A stretch of DNA of 64,000 nucleotides from assembly GCF_002443295.1 (NCBI RefSeq), contig NZ_BAOS01000043.1:1-64000 (forward strand). The letters run 5' to 3'. The DNA is from Candidatus Scalindua japonica (lineage in GTDB: Bacteria; Planctomycetota; Brocadiia; Brocadiales; Scalinduaceae). The notes beneath the pieces were generated by a model. The model ran no database searches. It worked only from the letters and a program-made list of their open reading frames with translations, and was not told the origin of the DNA. Positions within the stretch are counted from its first letter, which is position 1. The number at the start of each line of letters is the position of its first letter. The position numbers were made by a program, and so were the translations under genes. Shown piece by piece: positions 1 through 8,393 of the stretch.

Positions 1-369
1 GGGATAAAATACATTGAACTGTTTATTAAGAATGCTCCCGGTAGTAGTGGAAGCCCTGTTGTGAATTTAAAGGGTGAGGTGGTTGGTATTATATGGGGTG
101 GCTATAAAGACCTGGAAGCGGCGGAGGCTGTTCATGTGGAAGAGTTGCGTGAAATAGTTGGTTTGCCGGTTAATGATATGCCAGAGAATAAAAACATGCC
201 TGCTCCAGATCCCTGGAGTGGAGCAGTCTACTCAACAAGCTATTCCCGTTTATTCCACCGTCCGGATTGCAACACGCTTATCATCAGCTCTGATGAATTG
301 ATAGAGTTTCTATCGAAAGATAACGCAAAAACTAATGGTGGAATACCCTGCCCAGAGTGTAATCCTTAG
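1..369 (+). CDS. C-terminal end of a trypsin-like serine protease with Ada-like Cys tail (partial)
   Basis: The reading frame is open from the first base, so the start lies outside the window. Near the left edge it reads GSSGSPVVN followed by a VVGIIWGG strand. This matches the catalytic-serine loop of trypsin/HtrA-like proteases (family pattern GNSGGP), with the serine in GSSGSP. The last ~45 residues read YSTSYSRLFHRPDC and then GGIPCPECNP. That spacing resembles the metal-binding fold at the start of Ada-type proteins, where Cys residues bind zinc. The likely role is an extracytoplasmic or regulatory protease with an appended zinc or DNA-binding-like module; substrate is unknown. The His and Asp of the triad cannot be checked. 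Confidence 0.7.
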   Translation, partial: GIKYIELFIKNAPGSSGSPVVNLKGEVVGIIWGGYKDLEAAEAVHVEELREIVGLPVNDMPENKNMPAPDPWSGAVYSTSYSRLFHRPDCNTLIISSDELIEFLSKDNAKTNGGIPCPECNP

Positions 370-411
370 TCTCTTAGAAAAAACATTTTAACGGATTTTT
401 GTAAAAAATTT

Positions 412-504
412 GAATATTGAAATTAGAAACAAATACATAATCCAATTGCAAAATTTTAAACGTTCAGTATTGAACATGTTTTTTTAGAACATTTGTTTCT
501 TTGA
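412..504. repeat. Dispersed ~90-bp repeat, copy 1
   Basis: This stretch closely matches the segment at 29852-29960. Shared blocks include an AGAAACAAATACA-like start, TTAAAC.TTCAGT.TT, and AGAACATTTGTTTCTTTGACA at the end. It lies between the protease gene and the wzy-like gene and supplies the last codons and stop of the latter. It looks like a small non-coding repeat family rather than a gene. Confidence 0.7.
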
Positions 505-3015
505 CAAGAGCTCCAGTATCTCTTTTGCATATTGGTTGTACGTGTTGTTTGTGTGTTCTGCCAACTCTAAAATGTCATTACACAATTTTCGCGTATCGTC
601 GTACCTTTCAAGTTTAAAATTAGCCATGGTTGCATACTTATGTGCTTCCAGGTTTTTCCGGTCGATTTGAATTATATTCATTGATTGGTCCAGGACTTTT
701 TCCCATTTTGTTGTCTTGGCGTAGACAAAACATAAGAGTCTGTAAATATCGATTATCTTTTTATCAGGGTTTCTTTCAGTGAATTTGAGTAGGACCGCTT
801 CCGCTTCTTCATATCGTTTTCCGTCATCTATAAATACATTGGCAAGGTTTAAGCAGGGAGCATGGTTGGCAGGCGAAATATTTATTGCCTCTTTTAATTC
901 ATTAATTGCATTTTGATATTGGCCTTTTTCCGTGTAAAGCCGCGCAAGTTTATTCCGTAGCTCAAATTTAAAAGGGTGTAGAGTGGTCGCTTTGATATAA
1001 TATTTAATTGCTTCCTTACTCATATCTTCGTTAGTTATTCTGTCCAGAATATGATAGGCTTGTCCAAGGGTAAAGGCGGAATGGTAATCTCCCGGATAGA
1101 GTTTTCGTACTTGTTTTGCTCCGTTAATTGCTTTTGTAAACCACGCTGATGTCTGTTTACTTGAATAAATGCCAGGCAAGTCTTTCGTAATTTCTTTACT
1201 CTCTTTATTTACACATGATTCTGCCATCTTCAGATAGATACCATTCAGTACATTACGATAGTTTAATGTTAAAGGGTTATACTTTACAGCTGTTTCATAG
1301 CTCAGGATTGCCTCTCTTAACTCATTCTTGTTAAGCGACCTCCGCCCATGTTCAAAGTAGAGGTCTGCCTTATAGCGAAATAGACTGAGGGTGGTAAACA
1401 GGGCCATTAAACATACAATAAAGCTGCAGAAAATATTTTTCCCGCATGTCCTGACATTGAGACGGCCAATCCACCTGGTTGATTCTGGTTTATGTGTTTC
1501 TGGATTTTCCCCGTCCGCCCGCCTGAATGACGCAGTCGGGCAGGTACGGGCACGGACGGGGATCTCATGAGGCAGGGAATATCCAGTACGAGATGCAACA
1601 ACCGACATCGCAATAAGAAACCAGAATAGAGTAAGTATGGGAACATGTCCAAAACTGAACTGGTTTTGTATAAAGTATGCAATGCAGCTGGCGCAAAGGC
1701 CTATTATGAGTATCTTATCAGGCGTATCGGCTTTCCTGCACCCCTTCCAGACCATTCTTGCATAGGCAAAGATAAACCACAAATAGATTCCCAGTCCTGT
1801 CAAACCTCTGGAGACAGCTATGTCTAAAAAATCGTTGTGAATTCTGTTCTGGTTTTTGAATGCACGATGCTCACCTGTTTCACGGTAAACCTTTGAAAGA
1901 TATTGAGGGTAAATCATGCCCAATGTTTCCGGTCCGATTCCCAGGATGGGATAGTCCTGAATAATCTTAATACCGCTCATATATTGAAAAGCCCTCAAAA
2001 ACATTGTACCCTTCAATTTGCCTGCAATGCCGATATCCTTATAAGAATCTTCCGTAAAGAGAGAGGTGTCCTTACTATCTAAAGCTGATATGGCGGGTTC
2101 TACATCGTCTATGAACCTACCGACAACCGATGTTCTATCACTGATATTAAAGAAAATGGAAATACCTGTTATAATGGTTATGGTAACAATCGTTTTTGTC
2201 TTGTTTGCCAAAAGGTTATTTTTCCCAATAAGAGAAAAGAAAAATATATTTGAGATAAGAAGGCCAAGAAAAGAGGCCCGTGTCTTTGTGTAATAAAACG
2301 CAACGATAAGCAGTGTAAGGATTCCCATATAGAGAACTGTGGAATACCGGAAAACTGAATTTGAAAAAATTTTAATAAGAATAAGAGGTGTGACCATAAT
2401 AATAAATGTAGAAAAGAACGCTGGGTGTCCAAAAGTAGCGGAAACCCTGATTCCAAAACCAAAGGATGTACTCCATTTATACAAATCAAAACCAAAATGT
2501 TGTAAGACTCCATATATAGAGGCAAGAGATGCCGTTAAGATTATTATGTTACAAAGCGAGTTCAACCTCTTTTTATCTATGAAACGTATAATTGCACAAA
2601 AGAGTGAGATATAAACAATAGTTGATAACAAACCGTCATATCGTTTGTAAGTACCTGCTAAACTTAAAAACGGATTTATGGAAAATACCGTGGCAAATCC
2701 GGTGATAAACAGGGAAGCTAAAACTGGCAGCATCAATGGTTGCTGTAAGAGTTGTAAAACGTGGATATCTTCAAACTTGGCAGTGAATTTAGACTCTCTT
2801 GTTATCATGGTTTTTATAGACCATGTTGCCAGTATGGAAAAGGTCAAGATATAAAGAATTGTAATCTTGCTCAGATCGAAGACGCTGTGAATATGAATAT
2901 CAAAGAAGAGTGGAACAGCGATGATGATGACTAACAGCATTGCTATTATTATTTGATCACAGTAAGGAATTGTTCCCGTTCCTGTTGGTCTCGCTGCAAG
3001 AGGTTCTTTATTCAT
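484..3015 (-). CDS. O-antigen ligase/Wzy-type membrane protein with C-terminal TPR repeats
   Basis: An 843-residue polytopic inner-membrane protein. The first ~480 residues hold about ten or more hydrophobic segments and the Wzy_C/O-antigen ligase signature around GIGPETLGMIYPQYL and RIHNDFLDIAVSRG, in the large periplasmic loop. After a last membrane segment (near residue 535), residues ~560-830 form TPR-like helical repeats, such as LREAILSYETAVKYNPL and NAINELKEAINISPANHAP. This family polymerises or ligates surface polysaccharide, or glycosylates proteins; the TPR domain probably recruits partners. A GC-rich palindrome is embedded in frame at about residues 485-503. The final residues and stop come from a dispersed repeat, so the natural C-terminus may have been altered. 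Acceptor and glycan are unknown. Confidence 0.85.
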   Translation of the reverse strand: MNKEPLAARPTGTGTIPYCDQIIIAMLLVIIIAVPLFFDIHIHSVFDLSKITILYILTFSILATWSIKTMITRESKFTAKFEDIHVLQLLQQPLMLPVLASLFITGFATVFSINPFLSLAGTYKRYDGLLSTIVYISLFCAIIRFIDKKRLNSLCNIIILTASLASIYGVLQHFGFDLYKWSTSFGFGIRVSATFGHPAFFSTFIIMVTPLILIKIFSNSVFRYSTVLYMGILTLLIVAFYYTKTRASFLGLLISNIFFFSLIGKNNLLANKTKTIVTITIITGISIFFNISDRTSVVGRFIDDVEPAISALDSKDTSLFTEDSYKDIGIAGKLKGTMFLRAFQYMSGIKIIQDYPILGIGPETLGMIYPQYLSKVYRETGEHRAFKNQNRIHNDFLDIAVSRGLTGLGIYLWFIFAYARMVWKGCRKADTPDKILIIGLCASCIAYFIQNQFSFGHVPILTLFWFLIAMSVVASRTGYSLPHEIPVRARTCPTASFRRADGENPETHKPESTRWIGRLNVRTCGKNIFCSFIVCLMALFTTLSLFRYKADLYFEHGRRSLNKNELREAILSYETAVKYNPLTLNYRNVLNGIYLKMAESCVNKESKEITKDLPGIYSSKQTSAWFTKAINGAKQVRKLYPGDYHSAFTLGQAYHILDRITNEDMSKEAIKYYIKATTLHPFKFELRNKLARLYTEKGQYQNAINELKEAINISPANHAPCLNLANVFIDDGKRYEEAEAVLLKFTERNPDKKIIDIYRLLCFVYAKTTKWEKVLDQSMNIIQIDRKNLEAHKYATMANFKLERYDDTRKLCNDILELAEHTNNTYNQYAKEILELLSKKQMF
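1509..1561. repeat. GC-rich palindrome embedded in the wzy-like gene
   Basis: CCCCGTCCG at 1509-1517 pairs perfectly with CGGACGGGG at 1553-1561. Inside, CCCG and CCTG pair with CAGG and CGGG, and GACGCAGTC makes a short inner hairpin. The element is much richer in G+C than its surroundings and is read through in frame between the membrane part and the rest of the protein, adding an Arg/Pro-rich linker (residues ~485-503). Confidence 0.75.
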
Positions 3016-3116
3016 ACAAATTTCTTAACAAAAGACTAGTGGTAAAATCAAAAAAGGTTTCTTTTTTTTTCAGATAGACAAGGCTTAGTGCTTGTAAGAT
3101 CAAACACAATAAACGC

Positions 3117-3146
3117 TTGACACAAGTGTTTTTGCAAAGCTATAAT
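3117..3146 (+). promoter_or_regulatory. Sigma-70-type promoter
   Basis: A perfect TTGACA (3117-3122) and a perfect TATAAT (3141-3146) are separated by 18 bases. It fires rightward toward the ATG at 3283, which has a purine-rich AGGAAGGGG just upstream. It probably drove the pseudopilin gene before the mobile element split it. Confidence 0.7.
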
Positions 3147-3282
3147 CCCCCCAAATACATAGCTAATTTGTAAATGCTTACCTTAATGCTTGCATGAACC
3201 AAATACAATGTAAAAATTATTCCTTGATAATATAAAATAAACACTTGTTTGTAACACATAACTAGGAAGGGGATGTGTATTG

Positions 3283-3309
3283 ATGAAAATATTAAAATCT
3301 AACGAATAA
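3283..3309 (+). pseudogene. Detached 5' end of a type II pseudopilin gene
   Basis: ATG with an upstream AGGAAGGGG opens an eight-codon frame, MKILKSNE, then a stop. Pseudopilins of this class start with a short Lys/Asn-rich leader followed by [11 protein letters not shown]. That exact continuation (SNKGFTLIE) occurs at ~5725, on the far side of the IS91-family element. I infer that the two pieces were one gene. The join cannot be proven from one allele. Confidence 0.45.
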
Positions 3310-3313
3310 GGTT

Positions 3314-3341
3314 AGATTGTGTGAGGGACGAACCACAATCT
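3314..3341. repeat. Hairpin near the left end of the IS91-family element
   Basis: AGATTGTG (3314-3321) and CACAATCT (3334-3341) form a perfect 8-bp stem with a 12-base loop, followed directly by GAAC. IS91-family elements carry subterminal hairpins and use GAAC-like targets, so this may be an origin or terminus end. The assignment is inference. Confidence 0.45.
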
Positions 3342-3592
3342 GAACCGTTTGTTGGACAAGCCCGTTGTTTGGGTGCTAAACATTGTATAAGAAAATATCT
3401 TATGAAGATTGCTTCTCTTTTTTACCGCAGAAGCTATGAAGCCAAAGAAGTGGATTTTTCAATTGCTGTCGTCATGCTTTAGGAGCTACAGAACATGGTT
3501 TTTCGGCCATTTTACCTCAAATTTGGGCAAACGGGGGCCATCTCGACCCGATAATGCCGTTTTTGCAAATCTTAGATGCATAGCGGATTCGA

Positions 3593-4727
3593 TTACATAA
3601 CCAGAACAGCCTCCTCTTTTGTTAACTTGTAGGGGAAAGACCTGGATTTGTGTGATGGAGGTATCATCGTTTTTATGATCTTCATTATTCCTCCACAGCA
3701 TTTGCACGTAAGCTTTGGACGCTCTCTGAACCAGGCTGACGACTTATTCGGGTTGATACCGGTAAGGTACTGAAGCAATGCAATCAAGCGTTTGCTATTA
3801 GGGTGGAGGAAACCAAAGTTCCGTGTTCGCCTGAAACCTTTGGGTAGAACATGCTGGAGAATCAACCTGAGAAACTGCGGGCCGGGAAGTGTTCTTGTGA
3901 GCATTTTTTTGCTCTTACTATCCTGGTAACGAAAGGTCACCTGACCATCTTTGCACGTAATAATATCTTTCTCTTGAATGACCCCTTTGTAGAGATAACG
4001 ACCAAGATAGACCAGTGCCTTTTCACCGTTGCCGACAAATTTGCAATCGAGACCCAAGGTTTAGGGGATAATTAACTGGAAGCGTAAGAGCCGCTTTGTT
4101 CACGGCATCGAGCATTTTTGCTCGAAACACTTTAGCCAGCGCTTTGTGATTGAAAAGGTACCGCGTCTTTCCTTCGCTTTTTTTGAAGCTCCAAAGCTTT
4201 TTCTTCTGATTGATGGCCCCGGCTGGCATTACCAGATGGATATGCGGGTGGTAATCGAGAGAGCGAGAGTGGGTGTGCAAAACAGTGATGGCTCCAGCGT
4301 TTCCTTGTAATACGCTGTCATTTTGGACAAAGGTTTTTACGGTTTCCCAACAACACTGTATCATTATCGAGTAAAGCAAGCGTTGATGCTGCCATGCTAA
4401 TGATCGAAGCTCTTTGGGTATAGTAAAGGTGAGCATAAAATAGTCAGCAGGCACTTCTTTTTTCAGTTGACGCTCCAACCACTGCTGACACTCATGACTC
4501 TGACAATGAGGACAATTGCGGTTACCGCAGGAGTGCGGTACAAAAACCTGTTTTTCACAGTCATTACATTGGACCAGCATGACGCGGCTTTGCGTAGTGC
4601 GACAATCCTTCATGGCTGCCAGGGCTTTGAATTGACTTGGCAGGATCGAACCATGATAAAGAGTGATAAAGTCAGCAATGAAGGTCTCAATTATAGAGGA
4701 GAGAGATATCATATAACATTCCCCCAT
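3593..4727 (-). pseudogene. IS91-family Y2/HUH transposase, frameshifted
   Basis: The first part (4727 to ~4023) has the N-terminal zinc-binding CGNRNCPHCQ cluster and the HPHIH metal-binding motif of HUH rolling-circle enzymes. The second part (~4057 to 3593) has YLGRYLYKG, the tyrosine motif, and a late Cys-x-Cys-Cys cluster. The two halves are in different frames with a stop at the break near 4050, where the sequence expected for this family (a YP.PW.VDCK-like stretch) is scrambled. More than one indel seems needed to repair it. The start overlaps the end of the upstream integrase, implying co-translation in the parent element. Confidence 0.8.
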
Positions 4728-5616
4728 TCTATGGAAAAACCATTCATCAAATCATTAATTAATTGCAAGGCATTACGATTTGTATGAGAGGTCAGGTGGG
4801 TATATTTGGCAGTGGTTAAAATACTGTGGTGGCCGAGGATTTTTTGTACTTCAAGCAGATCAACACCCGCCTCAATCAGATGGGTTGCGTAGCTGTGTCG
4901 CAGACTGTGTGGTGTAATTTTTTTTTAATTCCACACTCCCGGGCTACCTTACGCAGAGTGGCCTGAACGCCATTTCTATTCAGAGGTGTTTTTGCCAGGT
5001 GGGCTGATTTCAAGCCACCATGACGGCCTGGAAATAGAAAGACAGGATTGCGATGAACAAGCCAAAAACGGCGTAAGAGATTCAGGGTTACCTTTGGCAG
5101 GGGTACGAAACGGTCTTTATTGCCTTTGCTATCGCGGATATGCACCCGCATTCGCTGAGGGTCGACATCGCTAACCTCAAGACGTAGTCCTTCACCCAGG
5201 CGGAGACCAAGACTGTAAAGAACAAAGTAGAAGGCCCGGTAACTGAGTTTTCTCGTCACCTGGAAAAGTTGGTGGGCTTCATTAATGGTGACAATATCGG
5301 GCAAACGTTGCGTTTTGGGTGGTTTAATAAGATTTACTTGCTCCCAACGCTTATGAAGCACATGAGTGTAGAAAAACTTTAGTCCGTAGAGGTCTAATTT
5401 GACTGCGCTCCATGAATGGGTATTGAGGAGATTGGAAAAATAGTCAAGTAGTTGCTGTTCAGATAGATCGTGTATCTGATTGTCAAAATAATCACCGATC
5501 CGTCGGATGGCACGTGAATAAGCCTCGATTGTTTTTGGCCGGAGTCCTTTCAAGCGTAGGTGCTTTAGATGCGTTTGGTAATTTTTGTTGAAATCGGATT
5601 GAGATAATGTTTTCAT
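4709..5616 (-). pseudogene. IS91-associated tyrosine recombinase, -1 frameshift at an A9 run
   Basis: The N-terminal SAM-like core-binding domain (residues ~10-95) and the first catalytic Arg (LRLGEGLRLEV) are in one frame. The rest lies in the -1 frame after a run of nine A on the coding strand (4918-4926): [14 protein letters not shown] (HxxR), LGHHS and the nucleophile Tyr in AKYTHLTS. All catalytic residues are therefore present but split. Reading -1 at the A run gives a full ~300-residue recombinase ending at 4709, overlapping the transposase start. Programmed slippage, true decay or a homopolymer miscall are all possible. Confidence 0.8.
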
Positions 5617-5697
5617 AGACCTGTAACCTCCTATTTGTTAATAGATTCACCCTCCCGTTGAGGGTGTGAGGTTACATTATATAATAAATTTCCGATT

Positions 5698-6402
5698 TTG
5701 TTCTCCGCGATAGCGGCTTCGTCCAACAAAGGTTTCACACTTATTGAACTATTAGTTGTAATTGCAATTATCGGTATTCTTGCCGGAATATTACTCCCTG
5801 TATTGAGCAGGGCACGGGAATCAGCTCGGAGGACGCAATGTGCCAGTAATGTGAAACAGATAGGTATGGGGTTAATCATGTTTGCAAATGAAAATAATGA
5901 GAATTTCCCATCGTCTACTGCTGGCTCTCAAATCTCAATGAGATCTCTCAATTTGCTTTGGCCGGATTATGTTTCAGATCCACGTACGTTTAACTGCCCC
6001 AGCGATAAATTTGTTACTACTGCAACTAATGCTGGTATTACTGCAAATGATCCTTTTGAAAAGGACGAATGTAGCTATGGATATGATCGCTTTCATACAC
6101 AGGCTGATGATGCCGATGTGGCCCTTGTCGCAGACCGTCCTTCAAATACAAACGCCAATGTGCCTGCAATTCCAAGTACCAATTCACCAAACCATGGTGG
6201 TACTGTAAAACCGGCAAATGCAGCAGACGTTGCCGGCAGAGGACAAAACGTAGTTTATGTGGATGGGCACGTAGAATTTGTTATTTCACAAAATGCAGGT
6301 TGGTATGCGGCTGATGGTATTACGAGAGATGATATTTATGGAGATGATGCAGCTACTGCAGGTGGAACTGATACCTATATAACTCAAGACAGTACTCAAT
6401 AA
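5698..6402 (+). pseudogene. DUF1559-type pseudopilin (type II secretion-like), displaced from its start
   Basis: The frame carries the prepilin cleavage and methylation motif [20 protein letters not shown], then a globular domain, and ends with a [12 protein letters not shown] segment. This is the H-x9-DG-type C-terminus typical of planctomycete DUF1559 proteins. Such proteins are processed by prepilin peptidase and anchored at the membrane or a pseudopilus. There is no good start codon or ribosome site immediately upstream; the only in-frame option is a TTG at 5698, just inside the mobile element. The likely original start is at 3283. It is followed by a strong terminator. Confidence 0.75.
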
Positions 6403-6434
6403 TTATTAGTTTTAGAAATAACAGAATATTTTAT

Positions 6435-6480
6435 AAAAAGAGGGACTTACGTTGTTTAAACGTTAAGTTCCTCTTTTTTT
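6435..6480 (+). terminator. Rho-independent terminator after the pseudopilin gene
   Basis: AAAAAGAGGGACTTACGTT pairs with AACGTTAAGTTCCTCTTTTT across a short loop and ends in a run of seven T. It lies 33 bases after the pseudopilin stop. The 6481-6703 gap to the next gene shows no other feature. Confidence 0.85.
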
Positions 6481-6703
6481 ATAAGACAGCATCTTATACC
6501 TTCCTTTAAATGCTCATTCATTTATTACTTAAAAATCCCCCTCTCTTGTCTGTAATAATTAATTTGATAGTAGGATAGGGTGGGCATTGTCCACTCTTAA
6601 GATTCTCTTCAAAGTCCGCTTAAGCCGAGAAGTTTTCTATCTTGATTTCCTATTATTATATTTATAGAATGATAGTTTACTATTAAATAGCAGGCTAACT
6701 AAA

Positions 6704-7135
6704 ATGTTAGAATATGATTTTAAGGAAAATATTGGTTATTCCGTAGCGATGGCATATCGGGCTTTAAGAAAAGCCTTAAATGCTGAATTGGCGCACTATG
6801 GGACCACTTTCAGTCAATGGCAGGTTCTTTCATGCCTTGCCATGGAGGGAGAAATCTCTCAGGTTAAACTGGCAGAACTGATTGGTGTTGAGGGTCCCAC
6901 AATGGTACGGATACTTGATAGAATGGAGAAAAAGGGCTGGATTAGACGTAAAGTATCTCCTCGTGACCGTAGACAGAAATTAATTTCTCCAACAAAGAAG
7001 GTAGAAGATGTATGGAAGAAAATGACTGAATGTGCTCATGGTGTGAGAGGCGAGGCAGTTAAAGCGATTTCAACGAAGGATGTTGCAAATCTTCAAAAGA
7101 TTTTGAAAAAAATACGGGAGAATCTGAATGGATAA
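6704..7135 (+). CDS. MarR-family transcriptional regulator
   Basis: A 143-residue winged-helix protein. The DNA-binding core is at residues ~30-95: FSQWQVLSCLAMEGEISQ, then a recognition helix around GVEGPTMVRILDRMEKKGW, and a wing with SPRDRRQKLI. The DxRxxK/R wing is characteristic of MarR. It overlaps the start of the membrane fusion protein gene by 8 bases, so the three efflux genes form an operon that it probably represses, released by a small lipophilic or phenolic ligand as in other MarR regulators. The ligand cannot be inferred. Confidence 0.9.
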   Translation: MLEYDFKENIGYSVAMAYRALRKALNAELAHYGTTFSQWQVLSCLAMEGEISQVKLAELIGVEGPTMVRILDRMEKKGWIRRKVSPRDRRQKLISPTKKVEDVWKKMTECAHGVRGEAVKAISTKDVANLQKILKKIRENLNG

Positions 7136-8249
7136 TTCGGGGTGGAAAACTATATATAATAGCAAAAAGAAAAGAGATAATATGTCATTATATTTGGTAA
7201 TAGTAGTTTTTTGCACACTTTTTTTGTTTATTATTTCTAACAAAAGTCTGGCGCAGGGACAAGTGCACAAAGCCCCTGTAGTTGTATCACGCATTGTCCG
7301 GAAGGATGTGCGCAAACCGGTTACAATGGTGAGTACTGTCTTTCCGCTCAGGGAAAGTATTGTAGCCGGTGAGGTAGAAGGATTGGTGGTGGAATTTCCC
7401 GCAAAAAGAGGTGATTATGTAACGAAGGGGCAGGTGTTGGCGAAACTCAGAACAACTACTCTGGAAATCCAGCTTAAAGGAGCAAAGGCGGATGAACATC
7501 TTGCACGTATTAAGTATCAACGTGCCATGGAGCTTTATGAGGGTAAGACGATTTCACATCAGGAACTTGACGAGTTTGAGACCAGGTTGGTAGCACAGGA
7601 GGCAGTGGTAGAAGCTATTGAGGATGATATTGGTAAGTGTACAATTGCGGCACCATTTGATGGCAGGATTACTGAAGAGAGTACTGAAGTTGGTCAATGG
7701 CTTAAAAAGGGTGATAGCGTTGTTTCCATGTTGCAGATGAACTCTGTGAAAGTCAGGGTCCCGGTCCCGGAAAAGTATATTCAAGGCTTGAGTGTTGGTG
7801 ATGAGAGTAATGTCAGATTCCCGGCGTTGGGGGACCTGACAAGAGCCGGTCATATTGTCCACATCGTCCCCCAGGCAGACAAACGTGCCAGAACATTTCC
7901 GGTTTTTGTTAAAATAGATAACAAAGATGAGGCCATTAAAAGTGGCATGTTTGCGGAGGCGACATTTGAGATAGGATCTTTATTATCCGCAACAATGATC
8001 TTGAAAGATGGTGTCGTGAGACGTGGAGGTGGGGAGTTTATTTACTTGGCAGTGGATGGAAAGGTTAGAGAGGTTCCCGTTAAGACCGGTATTGCTTACA
8101 AAAATCTAATTCAGATTACGGGAGATGTTAAGCCGGGAGTTGATGTGATTGTAAGGGGTAATGAGCGTGTACGTAATACCCAAGACATTCAGGTGATCGG
8201 AAGGATGGATATTGGTGAGATTGACGATAGAGAAGATCTGGTAAATTAA
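7128..8249 (+). CDS. RND efflux periplasmic adaptor (membrane fusion protein)
   Basis: A 373-residue HlyD/AcrA-type adaptor. A hydrophobic N-terminal segment (SLYLVIVVFCTLFLFIISN) anchors or exports it. Next come a biotinyl-lipoyl half motif (AGEVEGLVVEFPAKRGDYV), a short helical hairpin, the second lipoyl half (CTIAAPFDGRITE), beta-barrel and membrane-proximal domains. It links the inner-membrane RND pump to an outer-membrane channel. No outer-membrane channel gene is nearby. An internal ATG at 7182 would give a more standard signal peptide and may be the true start; the upstream ATG overlaps the marR stop. Confidence 0.9.
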   Translation: MDNSGWKTIYNSKKKRDNMSLYLVIVVFCTLFLFIISNKSLAQGQVHKAPVVVSRIVRKDVRKPVTMVSTVFPLRESIVAGEVEGLVVEFPAKRGDYVTKGQVLAKLRTTTLEIQLKGAKADEHLARIKYQRAMELYEGKTISHQELDEFETRLVAQEAVVEAIEDDIGKCTIAAPFDGRITEESTEVGQWLKKGDSVVSMLQMNSVKVRVPVPEKYIQGLSVGDESNVRFPALGDLTRAGHIVHIVPQADKRARTFPVFVKIDNKDEAIKSGMFAEATFEIGSLLSATMILKDGVVRRGGGEFIYLAVDGKVREVPVKTGIAYKNLIQITGDVKPGVDVIVRGNERVRNTQDIQVIGRMDIGEIDDREDLVN

Positions 8250-8393
8250 GAAGGATAAAAGAAGAGGGATTATGGAAGAGAGAAAAAGGGTGGTGGGGTT
8301 AAAAGTGTGAGAGGTTTAGAGGTTGATAGTTTCGCTTTCTATTATCCGTCGTCTTTCATCCTGCATGCATCGTATGTCGTCCATCGTTAAATT

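Larger units (their letters stand above)
3348..5730. mobile_element. IS91-family element with tyrosine recombinase (ISSod25-like organisation)
   Basis: The segment carries, on the minus strand, a tyrosine recombinase followed by an overlapping Y2/HUH transposase. This two-gene order is known for a subgroup of IS91 elements. Candidate ends are TTTGTTGGACAAGCC at 3348-3362 and its inverse, with one extra base, at 5715-5730. IS91 elements usually lack terminal inverted repeats, so these may be internal, and true ends could lie nearer 3310. Both genes are broken, so the copy is probably immobile unless helped in trans. Confidence 0.65.
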
